In this document: positions 52,698 through 62,015 of the stretch, one piece after another
Numbering within the stretch: the stretch's first letter is position 1
Layout: each line of letters opens with the position of its first letter
From: Bacteroidales bacterium
GTDB taxonomy: Bacteria; Bacteroidota; Bacteroidia; Bacteroidales; UBA932
Direction of reading: 5' to 3'
DNA length: 64,000 nt
Assembly (NCBI GenBank): GCA_017471085.1
Contig: JAFUWW010000009.1
Coordinates: forward strand, 18,305 to 82,304
The notes under the pieces: generated by a model
Databases searched by the model: none
What the model was told of the DNA's origin: nothing
What the model saw: only the letters and a program-made list of their open reading frames with translations
Position numbers and translations under genes: made by a program

Positions 52698-53225
52698 ATG
52701 AAAAAGATTTTCCTCTTCCTGGCGGTGGCAGCCATCGCCGTTTCCTGCGGAAGCAACAATTCCCACGAGACAGAAACCAAAGAATGCTGCGAAAAGTATA
52801 TGATTGAAAAGACCACTCCCAATCCTGAGAACGCCGCCCTTGCGCAGCAGTTCCTCAAGAAAGCCGGCACCTACTACCTGGCCACCGAAGAAAACGGCAT
52901 GCCGCGCGTACGCCCCTTCGGCACCGCCGAAATTTTCGAAGGCAAGCTGTACATCCAGACCGGCAAGTCCAAGAATGTGTATAAGCAGCTGGAAGCCAAT
53001 CCGCTGGCAGAAATCTGCGCCTTTGTCGACGGTGAATGGATCCGCATCCAGTGCGAACTCATCCCCGACGAGCGCGTAGAGGCCAAGAAGGACATGCTGG
53101 ACAAGAATCCCAGCCTCCGCGGCATGTACGACGAGAACGATGACAACACCATCGTCCTTTACATGCAGAACGCCACCGCCACCATCGCTTCCTTCACCGC
53201 CCCTTCCAGGACTTTCCAGTTTTAG
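52698..53225 (+). CDS. FMN-binding split-barrel (pyridoxamine oxidase-like) lipoprotein
   Basis: A 175-aa protein whose C-terminal ~130 residues match the pyridoxamine 5'-phosphate oxidase-like split barrel (KKAGTYYLATEENGMPRVRPFG, KLYIQTGKSKNVYKQLEANP). The first 17 residues form a lipoprotein signal with lipobox AVSC. Most members are cytoplasmic, so an exported form is unusual. It is cotranscribed with the TlpA lipoprotein and may be an exported flavoprotein reduced or matured there. Its stop is inside a long inverted-repeat region. Confidence 0.8.
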   Translation: MKKIFLFLAVAAIAVSCGSNNSHETETKECCEKYMIEKTTPNPENAALAQQFLKKAGTYYLATEENGMPRVRPFGTAEIFEGKLYIQTGKSKNVYKQLEANPLAEICAFVDGEWIRIQCELIPDERVEAKKDMLDKNPSLRGMYDENDDNTIVLYMQNATATIASFTAPSRTFQF

Positions 53226-53336
53226 GTGGAGGGCAAATAGCTGATTCCCAGCACTCTAAACAGTACTCCTGTGTGTCGTGCGACACACAGGAGTACTGTT
53301 TAATACGTTGATAATCCAGGAGTTAAACTCCACCTA
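53223..53336. terminator. Nested inverted repeats between convergent genes (likely bidirectional terminator)
   Basis: A perfect 21-bp inverted repeat at 53258-53278 and 53281-53301 with only TG between. Around it is a second 9-bp repeat, TAGGTGGAG (53223-53231) with its complement (53328-53336), which holds the stop codons of both convergent genes. T runs are weak, so it may be a cruciform or a roadblock rather than a classic terminator. Confidence 0.6.
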
Positions 53337-53933
53337 CTTCACCATGCCGCTGAAGCCCATGAAAGCCAGGGCCAGGATACCCACGCTGATTACGGCGATG
53401 GGAACGCCCTTGAAAGCTTTGGGAACGTCGTTCATGGCAAGATGCTCACGGATACCGGCGAAAATGACCATCGCGAGGCCGTAGCCCAGGGAAGTGGCGA
53501 AGGCATAGACCAGCGCCTGTCCCAGGTTGAGCATACCGCCGGGAACGAAGGAGAACTGCTTGGTAACCACGTTGATGGCCACGCCCAGAACGGCGCAGTT
53601 GGTGGTAATGAGGGGCAGGAAGATACCCAGGGCCTGATACAGCGAAGGGCTCACCTTCTTAAGGACGATTTCCACCATCTGCACCAGGGCGGCAATCACC
53701 AGGATGAACGCGATGGTCTGCAGGAAAGTGAGGCCGAAAGGCACCAGCAGGTACTGGTTGATCAAGTAAGTGACCAGCGTAGCCAGCGTAATCACGAAGC
53801 ACACGGCCATGGACATGCCCGTGGCGGTGGACAGCTTGTTGGAAACGCCCAGGAACGGGCAGATACCCAGGAACTGGGCCAGGACGATATTGTTGACGAA
53901 AATCGCCGAAATGATAATCAGAAAGTACTCCAT
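53334..53933 (-). CDS. rnfA: RNF complex subunit RnfA
   Basis: A 199-aa integral membrane subunit of the ion-pumping ferredoxin:NAD+ oxidoreductase RNF. Six helices and the motifs [19 protein letters not shown] and [12 protein letters not shown] are typical; the paired cysteines hold the membrane iron-sulfur centre shared with RnfE. It is the last gene of the rnfBCDGEA operon. Confidence 0.95.
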   Translation of the reverse strand: MEYFLIIISAIFVNNIVLAQFLGICPFLGVSNKLSTATGMSMAVCFVITLATLVTYLINQYLLVPFGLTFLQTIAFILVIAALVQMVEIVLKKVSPSLYQALGIFLPLITTNCAVLGVAINVVTKQFSFVPGGMLNLGQALVYAFATSLGYGLAMVIFAGIREHLAMNDVPKAFKGVPIAVISVGILALAFMGFSGMVK

Positions 53934-53936
53934 AGC

Positions 53937-54530
53937 CTAGTTCTTTTTAAGGAATTTGTTGAACAGGACCATCAGGTAGCCCAGGCAGAGGAAGGCGCCG
54001 GGTGCCATCACGAAGGCCAGCATGCCGTCGTTTCCGCCGATGAAGTTGAATCCGAACACAGAACCGGAACCCAGGATTTCGCGGACCAGGCCCAGCACGG
54101 TAAGAGAGCAGGTGAAGCCCAGGCCCACGCCCAGACCGTCACAGGCGCTTTCCAGCACGCCGTGCTTGTTGGCGAAAGCCTCGGCACGTCCCAGCACGAT
54201 GCAGTTCACTACGATCAGCGGAATGAACAGGCCCAGCGTCTCGTACATGGCCGGCGTATAGGCCTGCATGAGGAACTGGAGCAGTGTCACGAAAGTGGCG
54301 ATAACCACAATGTAGACAGGAATATGCACCTTGTCGGGAACTACCGGAGCGATGGCCGATATGGCCATGTTCGAAAGAACCAGCACAAAGAGCGTAGCCA
54401 GACCCATGGAAAGGCCGTTAATGGCCGATGTGGTGGTAGCCAGCGTAGGGCACATACCCAGCAGCAGCACAAAGGTGGGGTTGTTCTTGATAAGACCGTC
54501 ACCGATCAGCTTGAGTTTGTTTGTCTTCAT
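53937..54530 (-). CDS. rnfE: RNF complex subunit RnfE
   Basis: A 197-aa membrane subunit paralogous to RnfA, with NNPTFVLLLGMCPTLA near the N-terminus and PLIVVNCIVLGRAEAFA in the middle. The cysteines of these two blocks sit at the RnfA/RnfE interface. ATG at 54530 was chosen; another ATG at 54539 is possible. Three bases separate its stop from rnfA. Confidence 0.95.
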   Translation of the reverse strand: MKTNKLKLIGDGLIKNNPTFVLLLGMCPTLATTTSAINGLSMGLATLFVLVLSNMAISAIAPVVPDKVHIPVYIVVIATFVTLLQFLMQAYTPAMYETLGLFIPLIVVNCIVLGRAEAFANKHGVLESACDGLGVGLGFTCSLTVLGLVREILGSGSVFGFNFIGGNDGMLAFVMAPGAFLCLGYLMVLFNKFLKKN

Positions 54531-54543
54531 GGTTGTCATCGCT

Positions 54544-55113
54544 TTAATCGTTGCTGCCGGACAGTTTGTCAAAAGCCGCCAGGGCATTGGCTACAGCCTG
54601 GGTATAGGCACGGGAGGTGATGGTGGAAGCCGTGATGGCGTCCACGTCGCCGCCGTCCTTCTTTACGGAGAGGATCTTTACGGAAGGGTCGAAGCCCTTC
54701 CACTGGGCCATGAACTTCTGGTCGGAACTGCACTTGGCACCCAGGCCGGGCGTCTCACTCTGGGAGAGCACGGAAGTGTTGCACACCTTCCTGTCGGAGG
54801 TCACGCCCACCATGAGGGTAAGATCGCCGCCGAAGCCCACCACGGTGGATTCGATGGCATAGCCCACGGGAGCGTCGCCGGACTTGGCCAGATAGTAGGC
54901 ATAGTCTTTTCCGTCGACCTGTACGGTGGCACGGTCCGACACCGCGTCAAATGCAGGAAGCACCTGGGCGATGGCGCGTTCGGTCTTCTCCGCCGCGGCT
55001 TTGTCGATAGGAGCCTTGGTGATGGCATAGGCCCCGCCCAGGATGGCGGAACACAGCAGGCAAGTAACGCCCAGCACCAGCACCATGTTGGTAAGATTGG
55101 ATTTCACTGCCAT
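54544..55113 (-). CDS. rnfG: RNF complex subunit RnfG (covalent FMN)
   Basis: A 189-aa subunit with one N-terminal membrane helix (MVLVLGVTCLLCSAILGGAY) and a periplasmic FMN_bind domain. DAITASTITSRAYTQAV near residue 165 is the flavinylation motif, whose second Thr carries FMN through a phosphoester bond. It passes electrons between RnfC/D and the membrane centre. It lies 3 bases after rnfD. Confidence 0.93.
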   Translation of the reverse strand: MAVKSNLTNMVLVLGVTCLLCSAILGGAYAITKAPIDKAAAEKTERAIAQVLPAFDAVSDRATVQVDGKDYAYYLAKSGDAPVGYAIESTVVGFGGDLTLMVGVTSDRKVCNTSVLSQSETPGLGAKCSSDQKFMAQWKGFDPSVKILSVKKDGGDVDAITASTITSRAYTQAVANALAAFDKLSGSND

Positions 55114-55116
55114 AAC

Positions 55117-56100
55117 TTATTTCCTCCCGAATTTTTTCTGTTTGAAGCCCATATTGATGAGCGGAACCAGCGAGTTCATGATGAGGATGGCAAACGAAAC
55201 GCCTTCCGGGTAAGAGCCGAAGTAACGGATCATCATGGTGAGGAAGCCGATTCCCACGCCGAAGATGACGCCGCCCCAGAGCGACATCGGGGAGGTCACA
55301 TAGTCCGTGGCCATGAAGCAGGCGCCCAGGATGAGACCGCCGGTGAGGAGGTTGAACAGAGGATCTGTGAAGCGTTCCGGATTGATTCCCCAGAAAATGA
55401 GGGCGGTGAGGGCCACCGTGCAGAAAATGCTGAGGGTGATCCAGGGTTTGATGACCTTGCGGATACAGAGGTACACGAAACCGGCCAGGAGGGCAAGGGC
55501 GCAGACCTCACCGGCGCTGCCGCCCAGATTGGCAAACAGCATCTGGCTGTAGCTGTATCCATGTTCCGCCATGATGTCCTGGACCGAAGCACCCTGCATC
55601 AGGCCTTCCTGAATGGCGCCCAGCGGGGTGGCGCTGGTAATGGCATCGGCCCCGAAAAGACCCTGAGGCTGACTCCAGGTGGTCATGTACGTCGGGAAGG
55701 AAACCAGCAGGAACACACGGCCGACGAGCGCGGGATTCCAGATATTCTGGCCCAGGCCGCCGAATGTCATCTTGGCGACGCCGATAGCGACGATGCTGCC
55801 GATGACGATAACCCACCAGGGCGTGGTATAAGGCACGTTCAGTGCCAGCAGGATACCCGTAATCACCGCGGAGAGGTCTCCGATGGTGGAGGGCTTGCGA
55901 AGCATGTATTTGGTGACGGCCCATTCCAGCAGCACGCAGGAGGCCACGCTCACTGCCATCACCAGCATTTCCCTCCAGCCATAGAAGATGAAGGAACAGA
56001 TGACGGCCGGCATGAGCGCAATCACCACATCCAGCATCAGGGACTTGGTGGAGTCCTTGGAATGGATATGGGGTGAAGGAGATACTATCAACTTACTCAT
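55117..56100 (-). CDS. rnfD: RNF complex subunit RnfD (covalent FMN)
   Basis: A 327-aa membrane subunit with about nine to ten helices. The flavinylation motif is DAITSATPLG near residue 175, and GGLGQNIWNPALVGRVFL is the conserved RnfD/NqrB loop. It forms the ion-conducting part of the pump with RnfA/E. It lies 6 bases after rnfC. Confidence 0.95.
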   Translation of the reverse strand: MSKLIVSPSPHIHSKDSTKSLMLDVVIALMPAVICSFIFYGWREMLVMAVSVASCVLLEWAVTKYMLRKPSTIGDLSAVITGILLALNVPYTTPWWVIVIGSIVAIGVAKMTFGGLGQNIWNPALVGRVFLLVSFPTYMTTWSQPQGLFGADAITSATPLGAIQEGLMQGASVQDIMAEHGYSYSQMLFANLGGSAGEVCALALLAGFVYLCIRKVIKPWITLSIFCTVALTALIFWGINPERFTDPLFNLLTGGLILGACFMATDYVTSPMSLWGGVIFGVGIGFLTMMIRYFGSYPEGVSFAILIMNSLVPLINMGFKQKKFGRK

Positions 56101-56106
56101 GGTCGG

Positions 56107-57465
56107 TTATTTTTTAGCGGCTTCGGCGGCTGCGCGGGCACGGATGGCAGACAGGGCGATGCCCTTTCCTACGCGGATGTTGTCCAGCAGCGGAATATGG
56201 GCAGGGCAGGAATACAGGCAGCAGCCGCACTCGATGCAGTCCTGGGCGGCATTGGCCTCCAGGGCGCCGGCGTCCTTGGCCTTGGACAGTTTGTTCAGCA
56301 GGAACGGCTCCAGACCCATCGGGCAGGCGTCGGCACATTTGCCGCAGCGGATGCAATGGGTTTCGGGGGCGCGGCGGGTCTGCTTTTCGGTCAGGAACAG
56401 CAGGGCGCCCGTTCCCTTGACGGTGGCGGCCTGCAGGTTGGCGACGGCACGGCCCATCATGGGACCGCCGCTGATCACCTTCACTGCATCGGCCGGGATA
56501 CCGCCCAGATAGTCGATGATATACTGCAGGGGCGTACCTACCCGCACCAGCAGATTGGCCTGGCGGGGGAAGCACTCGCCCGTGACGGTGACGGAATTGT
56601 CGACAATGGGCTTGTTCTTCTGCACGGCATCGTACACGGCCAGCGCAGTAGCCACATTCTGTACCACGGCACCCACGCTGATGGGCAGGGCGCCGGAGCC
56701 CACCTGACGGTGCATTACAGCGTCGATAAGCTGCTTTTCACCGCCCTGCGGATACATCATCTTCATCTCCATCACCTCGATGCCGGAATAACCCAGCTTG
56801 CCAATCACTTCCTTGATATGGGCGATGGCCTCAGGCTTGTTCTCCTCGATGGCGATGGTGCAGGGAACGCCGCCCATCACCTGCTTGAGGATGGCGGCAC
56901 CCACCACCACCTGTTCGCCCTTCTCCAGAAGGGTGCGGTAGTCGGAGGTAAGGTAAGGCTCGCATTCGCAGCCGTTGATGATCACGCGCTCGCATTTGGA
57001 TCCCGGAGGCGGGGAAAGTTTCACGTGCGTGGGGAAGGTAGCACCGCCGAGGCCCACGACACCGCCCAGACGGATCTTGTCCAGGATGGCCTTGTTGTCC
57101 TCGGGGATGTCCGTCACCAGGGTATCGGACGTGTCGATGCCCTCCAGCCACTCGTCCCCTTCCACGGCAATCTCGATATGGGTGGCCATGCGGCCGGCCA
57201 GATCGGCCCGGGGGGCGATGGACTTGACGGTTCCGGATACGGAAGAATGGATGAACGCACCCACGAATCCGCCCGGTTCGGCCACCACCTGACCCACCTT
57301 CACCTTGTCTCCCACGGCCACGACCGGCACGGAAGGGGCGCCGATGTGCTGGGCCACGGAAATATACACGGCAGGGGCGATGGGCAGCGGCTCGATGCGG
57401 CACTCGCGGGAAATCTTATTGTCGTGCGGATGGACACCGCCGATGGAAAAAGTTCTCTTACCCAT
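56107..57465 (-). CDS. rnfC: RNF complex subunit RnfC (NADH-binding, 2[4Fe-4S])
   Basis: A 452-aa peripheral subunit. After the N-terminal GGVHPHDNK block comes the flavin/NADH-binding part (VGLGGATFPTHVKL, near residue 130, and VIINGCECEPYLTSD). Two 4Fe-4S motifs follow, CIRCGKCADACP and CIECGCCLYSCP. It accepts or donates electrons to NAD. A 9-codon longer start was rejected because MGKRTFSIGGVHPHDNK is the usual beginning. It abuts rnfB with one base between. Confidence 0.95.
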   Translation of the reverse strand: MGKRTFSIGGVHPHDNKISRECRIEPLPIAPAVYISVAQHIGAPSVPVVAVGDKVKVGQVVAEPGGFVGAFIHSSVSGTVKSIAPRADLAGRMATHIEIAVEGDEWLEGIDTSDTLVTDIPEDNKAILDKIRLGGVVGLGGATFPTHVKLSPPPGSKCERVIINGCECEPYLTSDYRTLLEKGEQVVVGAAILKQVMGGVPCTIAIEENKPEAIAHIKEVIGKLGYSGIEVMEMKMMYPQGGEKQLIDAVMHRQVGSGALPISVGAVVQNVATALAVYDAVQKNKPIVDNSVTVTGECFPRQANLLVRVGTPLQYIIDYLGGIPADAVKVISGGPMMGRAVANLQAATVKGTGALLFLTEKQTRRAPETHCIRCGKCADACPMGLEPFLLNKLSKAKDAGALEANAAQDCIECGCCLYSCPAHIPLLDNIRVGKGIALSAIRARAAAEAAKK

Positions 57466-57466
57466 A

Positions 57467-58429
57467 CTACTTTTCCTCCTTAACATTAACATCCTTCATG
57501 GCAGGCTGGGGCGCATCGGCCTTGACGGCTTCCGCTGCAGCGGCTGCGGCTTCCTTGGCCTTCTGCTGACGCACCTTGATGCGTTCCTTCACCGCGTCCT
57601 TGTCCAGCGGCTTGGGGAAGTTCACCCCATGGATGGCGCCGGTAGGGCACATGGCCTCGCATTCGCGGCAAAGCTTGCACTTGGCCGGGTCGATGTAGGC
57701 CAGATTGTTCTCGAAGACGATGGCTCCGTGGGTGCAGGTCTTGAAGCAGATGCCACAGCCGATGCAGGCGTTGGCGCAGGCTTTCTTGGCCACGGGGCCT
57801 TTGTCCTTGTTCTGGCAGGAGACGAATTCGCGCATGCCGCGGGGACCCTTGGGCCGCAGTTCGATGATGCGTTTGGGGCAGGCTTTCACGCAAGACCCGC
57901 AGGCGGTGCACTTTTCCTCGTCCACAACCGGGAGGCCGGTTGCCGGATCCATGGAAAGGGCGCCGAACTGGCAGGCATTCACGCAGTCGCCGCAACCCAG
58001 GCACCCGAAGGCGCAGCCGGTGTCGCCCGTGTAGAGCGTGGATTTCACGAGGCAGGAAGAGAAGCCGTCGTACTCGTTCACCTTGGGACGGGCCTCACAG
58101 GTACCGTTGCAACGGACCACCGCCACCTGGGGTGCCTTGGCCTGGGCTTCGTAACCCAGGATGGCAGCCACCTTGGCCATGGTGTCGTTGCCGCCTACGG
58201 GACAGAAGTTGTTGTCCAGGTTGGGAGCCTTGACAGCAGCCTCCGCGAAGGCACGGCAGCCGGCAAAGCCGCAACCGCCGCAGTTGGCACCGGGCATCAC
58301 CTTCTCCACCTCATCGATTCGGGGGTCTTCCTCCACCTTGAACTTCTTGGCGACCAGGTACAGGACCAGAGCCAGCAAAAGTCCCAGGACGGTAACCACC
58401 GCGACAGTCCAAATGATGATGTTTACCAT
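57467..58429 (-). CDS. rnfB: RNF complex subunit RnfB (ferredoxin-interacting, multiple [4Fe-4S])
   Basis: A 320-aa subunit with an N-terminal membrane anchor, the CGGCGFAGCRAFAEA cluster domain, and several ferredoxin-type motifs: CLGCGDCVNACQ, CTACGSCVKACP, CIGCGICFKTC and CKLCRECEAMCP. This is richer in clusters than the E. coli RsxB, as in other anaerobes, and suits electron entry from reduced ferredoxin. A Lys/Ala-rich tail follows. Confidence 0.95.
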   Translation of the reverse strand: MVNIIIWTVAVVTVLGLLLALVLYLVAKKFKVEEDPRIDEVEKVMPGANCGGCGFAGCRAFAEAAVKAPNLDNNFCPVGGNDTMAKVAAILGYEAQAKAPQVAVVRCNGTCEARPKVNEYDGFSSCLVKSTLYTGDTGCAFGCLGCGDCVNACQFGALSMDPATGLPVVDEEKCTACGSCVKACPKRIIELRPKGPRGMREFVSCQNKDKGPVAKKACANACIGCGICFKTCTHGAIVFENNLAYIDPAKCKLCRECEAMCPTGAIHGVNFPKPLDKDAVKERIKVRQQKAKEAAAAAAEAVKADAPQPAMKDVNVKEEK

Positions 58430-58432
58430 ACT

Positions 58433-58846
58433 TTATCCTTTTATTGTAAATATATATTCGTTCTTGAAACGGTCCCGCAGCAGCCACAGCAGCAGATAAT
58501 AGACCGCTACCGCGCCCATGCCGCAAAGCCCGGCGGGCACCTCTCCCATTCCCAGGCCGATGAGCGCGAGGATCACGCCCAGCAGCACCACGAGCGGGAT
58601 AAAATAGGCCAGCCAGACGGCTTTCATGCCCATGGAGGCCTTGAGCACTACCTCCACTTCGTCCCCTACACCGTAAGCGGCGTAAGGGTCCGTGGGGACC
58701 TCGATGGCTTTCTCCGCCACATCCGACATCCCGCACAGCCCTGCGGCATGGCATTCTGCACAGGCCGCATGCTGCTCGATGGCCACCGTAGTGGTCTGCG
58801 GAGTCATCCTGACTACCTTCCCCCTATGGCTTACTTCTTCTTTCAT
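58433..58846 (-). CDS. rseC: SoxR-reducing system/RseC-family protein
   Basis: A 137-aa protein with a short N-terminal domain containing Cys motif CAECHAAGLCG and a membrane hairpin (WLAYFIPLVVLLGVILALIG). RseC family proteins often sit with rnf/rsx genes, where they may help reduce or assemble the complex. It is 3 bases upstream of rnfB and overlaps the DUF3108 gene by 4 bases. Confidence 0.88.
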   Translation of the reverse strand: MKEEVSHRGKVVRMTPQTTTVAIEQHAACAECHAAGLCGMSDVAEKAIEVPTDPYAAYGVGDEVEVVLKASMGMKAVWLAYFIPLVVLLGVILALIGLGMGEVPAGLCGMGAVAVYYLLLWLLRDRFKNEYIFTIKG

Positions 58847-59637
58847 CTCTTCTCAATTTTCTTGAGGGTACCCTTCATGGCACCCACCCGGAGCGGAGCC
58901 CAGAAAGACACCGGCACCTGGTTCTCATCGTCCGAAAGCCAGACTTTCACGTCCTGGTCGCCGGCGAACACGGCCCCGGAGACTACGGAACAGAGAAGCC
59001 GCTTGCAACGTACGCGGCCGAATCCTTTCACCTTCACATCCTCCGTCCCGTCCAGGGTGATATTGATATGGAAAATGGTATCGTCGATGGCAAAATGCAG
59101 GTCGTAGGGCACGCCGACCGACATCCGGGCCAGATCTATCTGGCGAAAGAAATACACAAGGGAAGGGATGTCGCAGACGCAGTCCTTGAGCGGAACGTCC
59201 AGCTCTTTGTCGCCCTCCGACGTATTTTTCACGGTGGCGTGGATTACCCGTTCGTCCCAGTCGTAATAGAACAGGTTGTAGGCCGCATACTCCCCTTCGT
59301 GGGTGTCCCGGATACATTTTTGAGGCCGGAGCGAGCCCAGGCTGAACCAGCCCATGAAATGTTCGCGGATTTTGAAAAAGGCATCAAAGAAGGGAGCCGT
59401 GCGGGCTTTCACGTCGGAATACCACACCGGCTCTCCATTGTAAATCTGCTTCTGAACCTCTATTTCGGCCGATGCCACCTCCGTATTCACCGCTCCCCAC
59501 TTGTAAGACACGCCGAAAGTCAGTTTTTCCCCGTCGGAGAAAACCGTCCGGTCCTGGAAAGGGATGCAGCCTGCACCGGTCTGCGCAATCGAAGACAGGC
59601 AGAGGGCGACAGCGGATATGAAGCAGAGAAGGCTCAT
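58843..59637 (-). CDS. DUF3108 exported protein
   Basis: A 264-aa secreted protein with signal peptide near the N-terminus and an overall beta-barrel/lipocalin-like pattern of the DUF3108 family (LTFGVSYKWGAVNTEVASAEI, PVWYSDVKARTAPFFDAFFKI, DVKVWLSDDENQVPV). ATG at 59637 was chosen because dnaB stops 1 base upstream. Function in the family is unknown. It is coupled to rseC by an ATGA overlap. Confidence 0.8.
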   Translation of the reverse strand: MSLLCFISAVALCLSSIAQTGAGCIPFQDRTVFSDGEKLTFGVSYKWGAVNTEVASAEIEVQKQIYNGEPVWYSDVKARTAPFFDAFFKIREHFMGWFSLGSLRPQKCIRDTHEGEYAAYNLFYYDWDERVIHATVKNTSEGDKELDVPLKDCVCDIPSLVYFFRQIDLARMSVGVPYDLHFAIDDTIFHINITLDGTEDVKVKGFGRVRCKRLLCSVVSGAVFAGDQDVKVWLSDDENQVPVSFWAPLRVGAMKGTLKKIEKR

Positions 59638-59638
59638 G

Positions 59639-61129
59639 CTAGAATGCAGCCTGATCGTCGAAATTGTAAGAGTCTTCCGAAGAGGCCGCGCTGCTGTTGA
59701 CACCGCTGGCTACGGGGGCCTGGGCGGCATAGACATCCAGGCTCTGGTCCGGTTCCACGAATTTCACCTGGTTGGCCTTGTATTTCATCTCTATGTCGCA
59801 GACCTCGCCGTTTCGGTGCTTGGCAATGACCAGGATGGCTTTTTCCTTATCTTCGGGATTGTCCGACATGCCTACGAAATCCGGGCGGTGGATGAAGATG
59901 ACCATATCGGCATCCTGCTCGATGGAGCCGGATTCGCGGAGGTCGCTGAGCTGAGGTTTGCCGGTGCCGCCCGTGCGCTGGACGGCGTTACGGGACAACT
60001 GGGATAGGGCGATGATCGGGATGTTCAGCTCCTTGGCCGTGGCCTTGAGGGTACGGGAGATGGCGGCCACTTCCTGCTCGCGCAGGCCGCGCAGTTCCGC
60101 CGGGCCCTGCATCAGCTGCAGATAGTCCACCACGATCAGGCGGACCCCCTTCTGCTTGACCAGACGCTTGGCCTTGGTGCGGAATTCCATGATGGGAATG
60201 CCCGGGGTATCGTCAATGTACAAAGGAGCCTTTGACAGGCGCTTGAGCGTATCTTCCAGCTGTACCCATTCGAAACTTTCCAGTTTGACGCCGCCCTTGA
60301 TCTTTTCGCCGGAAAGGCCCGACTCCGTGGTAATGAGTCGCTTGCCCAGCTGGTCGGCCGACATTTCCAGGGAGAAGACGGCTACCGGCATGTTGGCCTC
60401 CACCGCCGCATTGCGGGCGATGTTGAGGGCGAAGGCCGTCTTACCCACGGAAGGACGGGCAGCCAGGATGATCAGGTCCGACTTCTGCCAGCCCTGGGTG
60501 ACGCGGTCTACCGAATGGAACCCGGAAGGAACGCCGGAAAGGCCGGTCTGCTGCTGCAGTTCCTGCAGGTTGTCCAGTACGCTGTTGATGATGGAGCCGA
60601 TATCCTGGACATCCCGCTTCACATTGTTCTGGATGGCGGCAAAAACCTTGGTCTGGGCGTTGTCGATAAGGTCGTCCACGTTGGTGGACTCGTCGAAGGA
60701 CTGCTTCAGAATCTCGTACGATGCCGTAATCAGATCCCGCTGGATGGTCTTCTGCTTGAGGATTTTGATGTAATACTCAATATGGGCCGCCGCACCGATG
60801 TTCTGCGACAGCCGGGCCAGCACCACGGGGCCGCCCACCACGTCAAGATTGCCCTTGGAACGCAGTTTTTCGCTCACGGTGACCAGGTCGATGGAGACAT
60901 GCTCGTTCACGAGCTCCGTCATGGCCTCGAAGATCATCCTGTGCTGAGGATCATAGAAACACGAGGCGGAGAGCTCCTCCATAGACTCGTCTATGGTGGC
61001 GGGCTCCACCAGCATGGCCCCCAGCACGGCCTCCTCCACATCCAGGGCCTGCGGGGGCTTGTTTCCCATCAGGGTCTCCAGGTTGAGGGGCTGCTCAGCG
61101 CGGGCTTTCTTGCGGGAAGGTTCCGGCAT
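59639..61129 (-). CDS. dnaB: Replicative DNA helicase DnaB
   Basis: A 496-aa DnaB hexameric helicase. The N-terminal helical domain (PQALDVEEAVLGAML) recruits primase; the RecA-like motor has Walker A ARPSVGKTAFAL near residue 225, and Walker B RLIVVDYLQLM near residue 335. No intein is present. It is embedded in the run between the zinc-ribbon protein gene (9 bases) and DUF3108 (1 base). Confidence 0.96.
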   Translation of the reverse strand: MPEPSRKKARAEQPLNLETLMGNKPPQALDVEEAVLGAMLVEPATIDESMEELSASCFYDPQHRMIFEAMTELVNEHVSIDLVTVSEKLRSKGNLDVVGGPVVLARLSQNIGAAAHIEYYIKILKQKTIQRDLITASYEILKQSFDESTNVDDLIDNAQTKVFAAIQNNVKRDVQDIGSIINSVLDNLQELQQQTGLSGVPSGFHSVDRVTQGWQKSDLIILAARPSVGKTAFALNIARNAAVEANMPVAVFSLEMSADQLGKRLITTESGLSGEKIKGGVKLESFEWVQLEDTLKRLSKAPLYIDDTPGIPIMEFRTKAKRLVKQKGVRLIVVDYLQLMQGPAELRGLREQEVAAISRTLKATAKELNIPIIALSQLSRNAVQRTGGTGKPQLSDLRESGSIEQDADMVIFIHRPDFVGMSDNPEDKEKAILVIAKHRNGEVCDIEMKYKANQVKFVEPDQSLDVYAAQAPVASGVNSSAASSEDSYNFDDQAAF

Positions 61130-61138
61130 GGCTGTATC

Positions 61139-61960
61139 CTATTCGAAATCCGGATTGATGATGATACGGCCGCAATGCTCGCAGATGATGAGTTTGCGGT
61201 TGGAGGCGATTTCCACGCGGCGCTGAGGAGTGATGGTGTTGAAGCAGCCTCCGCAGGAGTCGCCGTTGTAGATGCTCACCACGGCCAGGTGGTTGTGCAC
61301 GCTGGCGCGGATGCGCTCATATGCGCTCATGGTGCGGGCGTCGATCTTGGCGGCGCATTCGTCCCTTCTCTTCTGCAGCACGGCCTCTTCCTTGGCGGTG
61401 GACTCCACGATGGTCTCCAGTTCTTCCTTCTTGGCCTTGAGGTCGTCCGTGCGCATGGCCAGACGGTCTTTCAGGTCTTCCAGCTGGGCCTTGATGGCAC
61501 CGATTTCGGCGCGGGTGTCCACAATCTTCTTCTCCTCGATCTGACGGAGCAGTTCTTGGTTCTCGATTTCCTTGTTCAGGGAATCGTATTCGCGGGAGTT
61601 GGAGATGGTCTCCAGCTGGCGCTGATACTTCTCGATGGTGCTCTCATGCTCGGAGATGGCCAGTTTGGCATCGGCAATGTTGCGGTTCATCTGGTCCATG
61701 GTGGCCTGCAGGGCGGCATTGCGCTCCTTCAGGGAGGCAATCTCTTCTTCCAGGGCCGATACCTCTGCCGGCAGCTCACCCCGGAGCTGGATGATCTTGT
61801 CAATCTCTGAATCCGCGGCCTGAAGCTGATAGAGGGTCTTGAGCTTTTCCTCTACGGGCATGTCGGAATCGGCAAAATTCTTCTGCAGGGACACGAAGGT
61901 CTCCCTGTTGTCGATCGGGGCCTCCACTTTCTTGGCGGCGGTAGTTTTCTTGGTTGCCAT
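61139..61960 (-). CDS. Coiled-coil protein with C-terminal zinc ribbon (C4-type)
   Basis: A 273-aa protein, mostly one long coiled coil (PAEVSALEEEIASLKERNAA), ending in a zinc ribbon with CGGCF and CEHCGR pairs. It matches the widespread bacterial zf-RING_7/CT398-like family. Members are proposed to be nucleic-acid or flagellar/secretion adaptors, but no clear role is known. ATG at 61960 (MATKKTT) was preferred. Its stop lies 9 bases before the dnaB start. Confidence 0.88.
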   Translation of the reverse strand: MATKKTTAAKKVEAPIDNRETFVSLQKNFADSDMPVEEKLKTLYQLQAADSEIDKIIQLRGELPAEVSALEEEIASLKERNAALQATMDQMNRNIADAKLAISEHESTIEKYQRQLETISNSREYDSLNKEIENQELLRQIEEKKIVDTRAEIGAIKAQLEDLKDRLAMRTDDLKAKKEELETIVESTAKEEAVLQKRRDECAAKIDARTMSAYERIRASVHNHLAVVSIYNGDSCGGCFNTITPQRRVEIASNRKLIICEHCGRIIINPDFE

Positions 61961-62015
61961 AAAAATTATAAATCGATTGATATTATTCTTGTCTTGCTGA
62001 GCTTGCCGGAGCATC

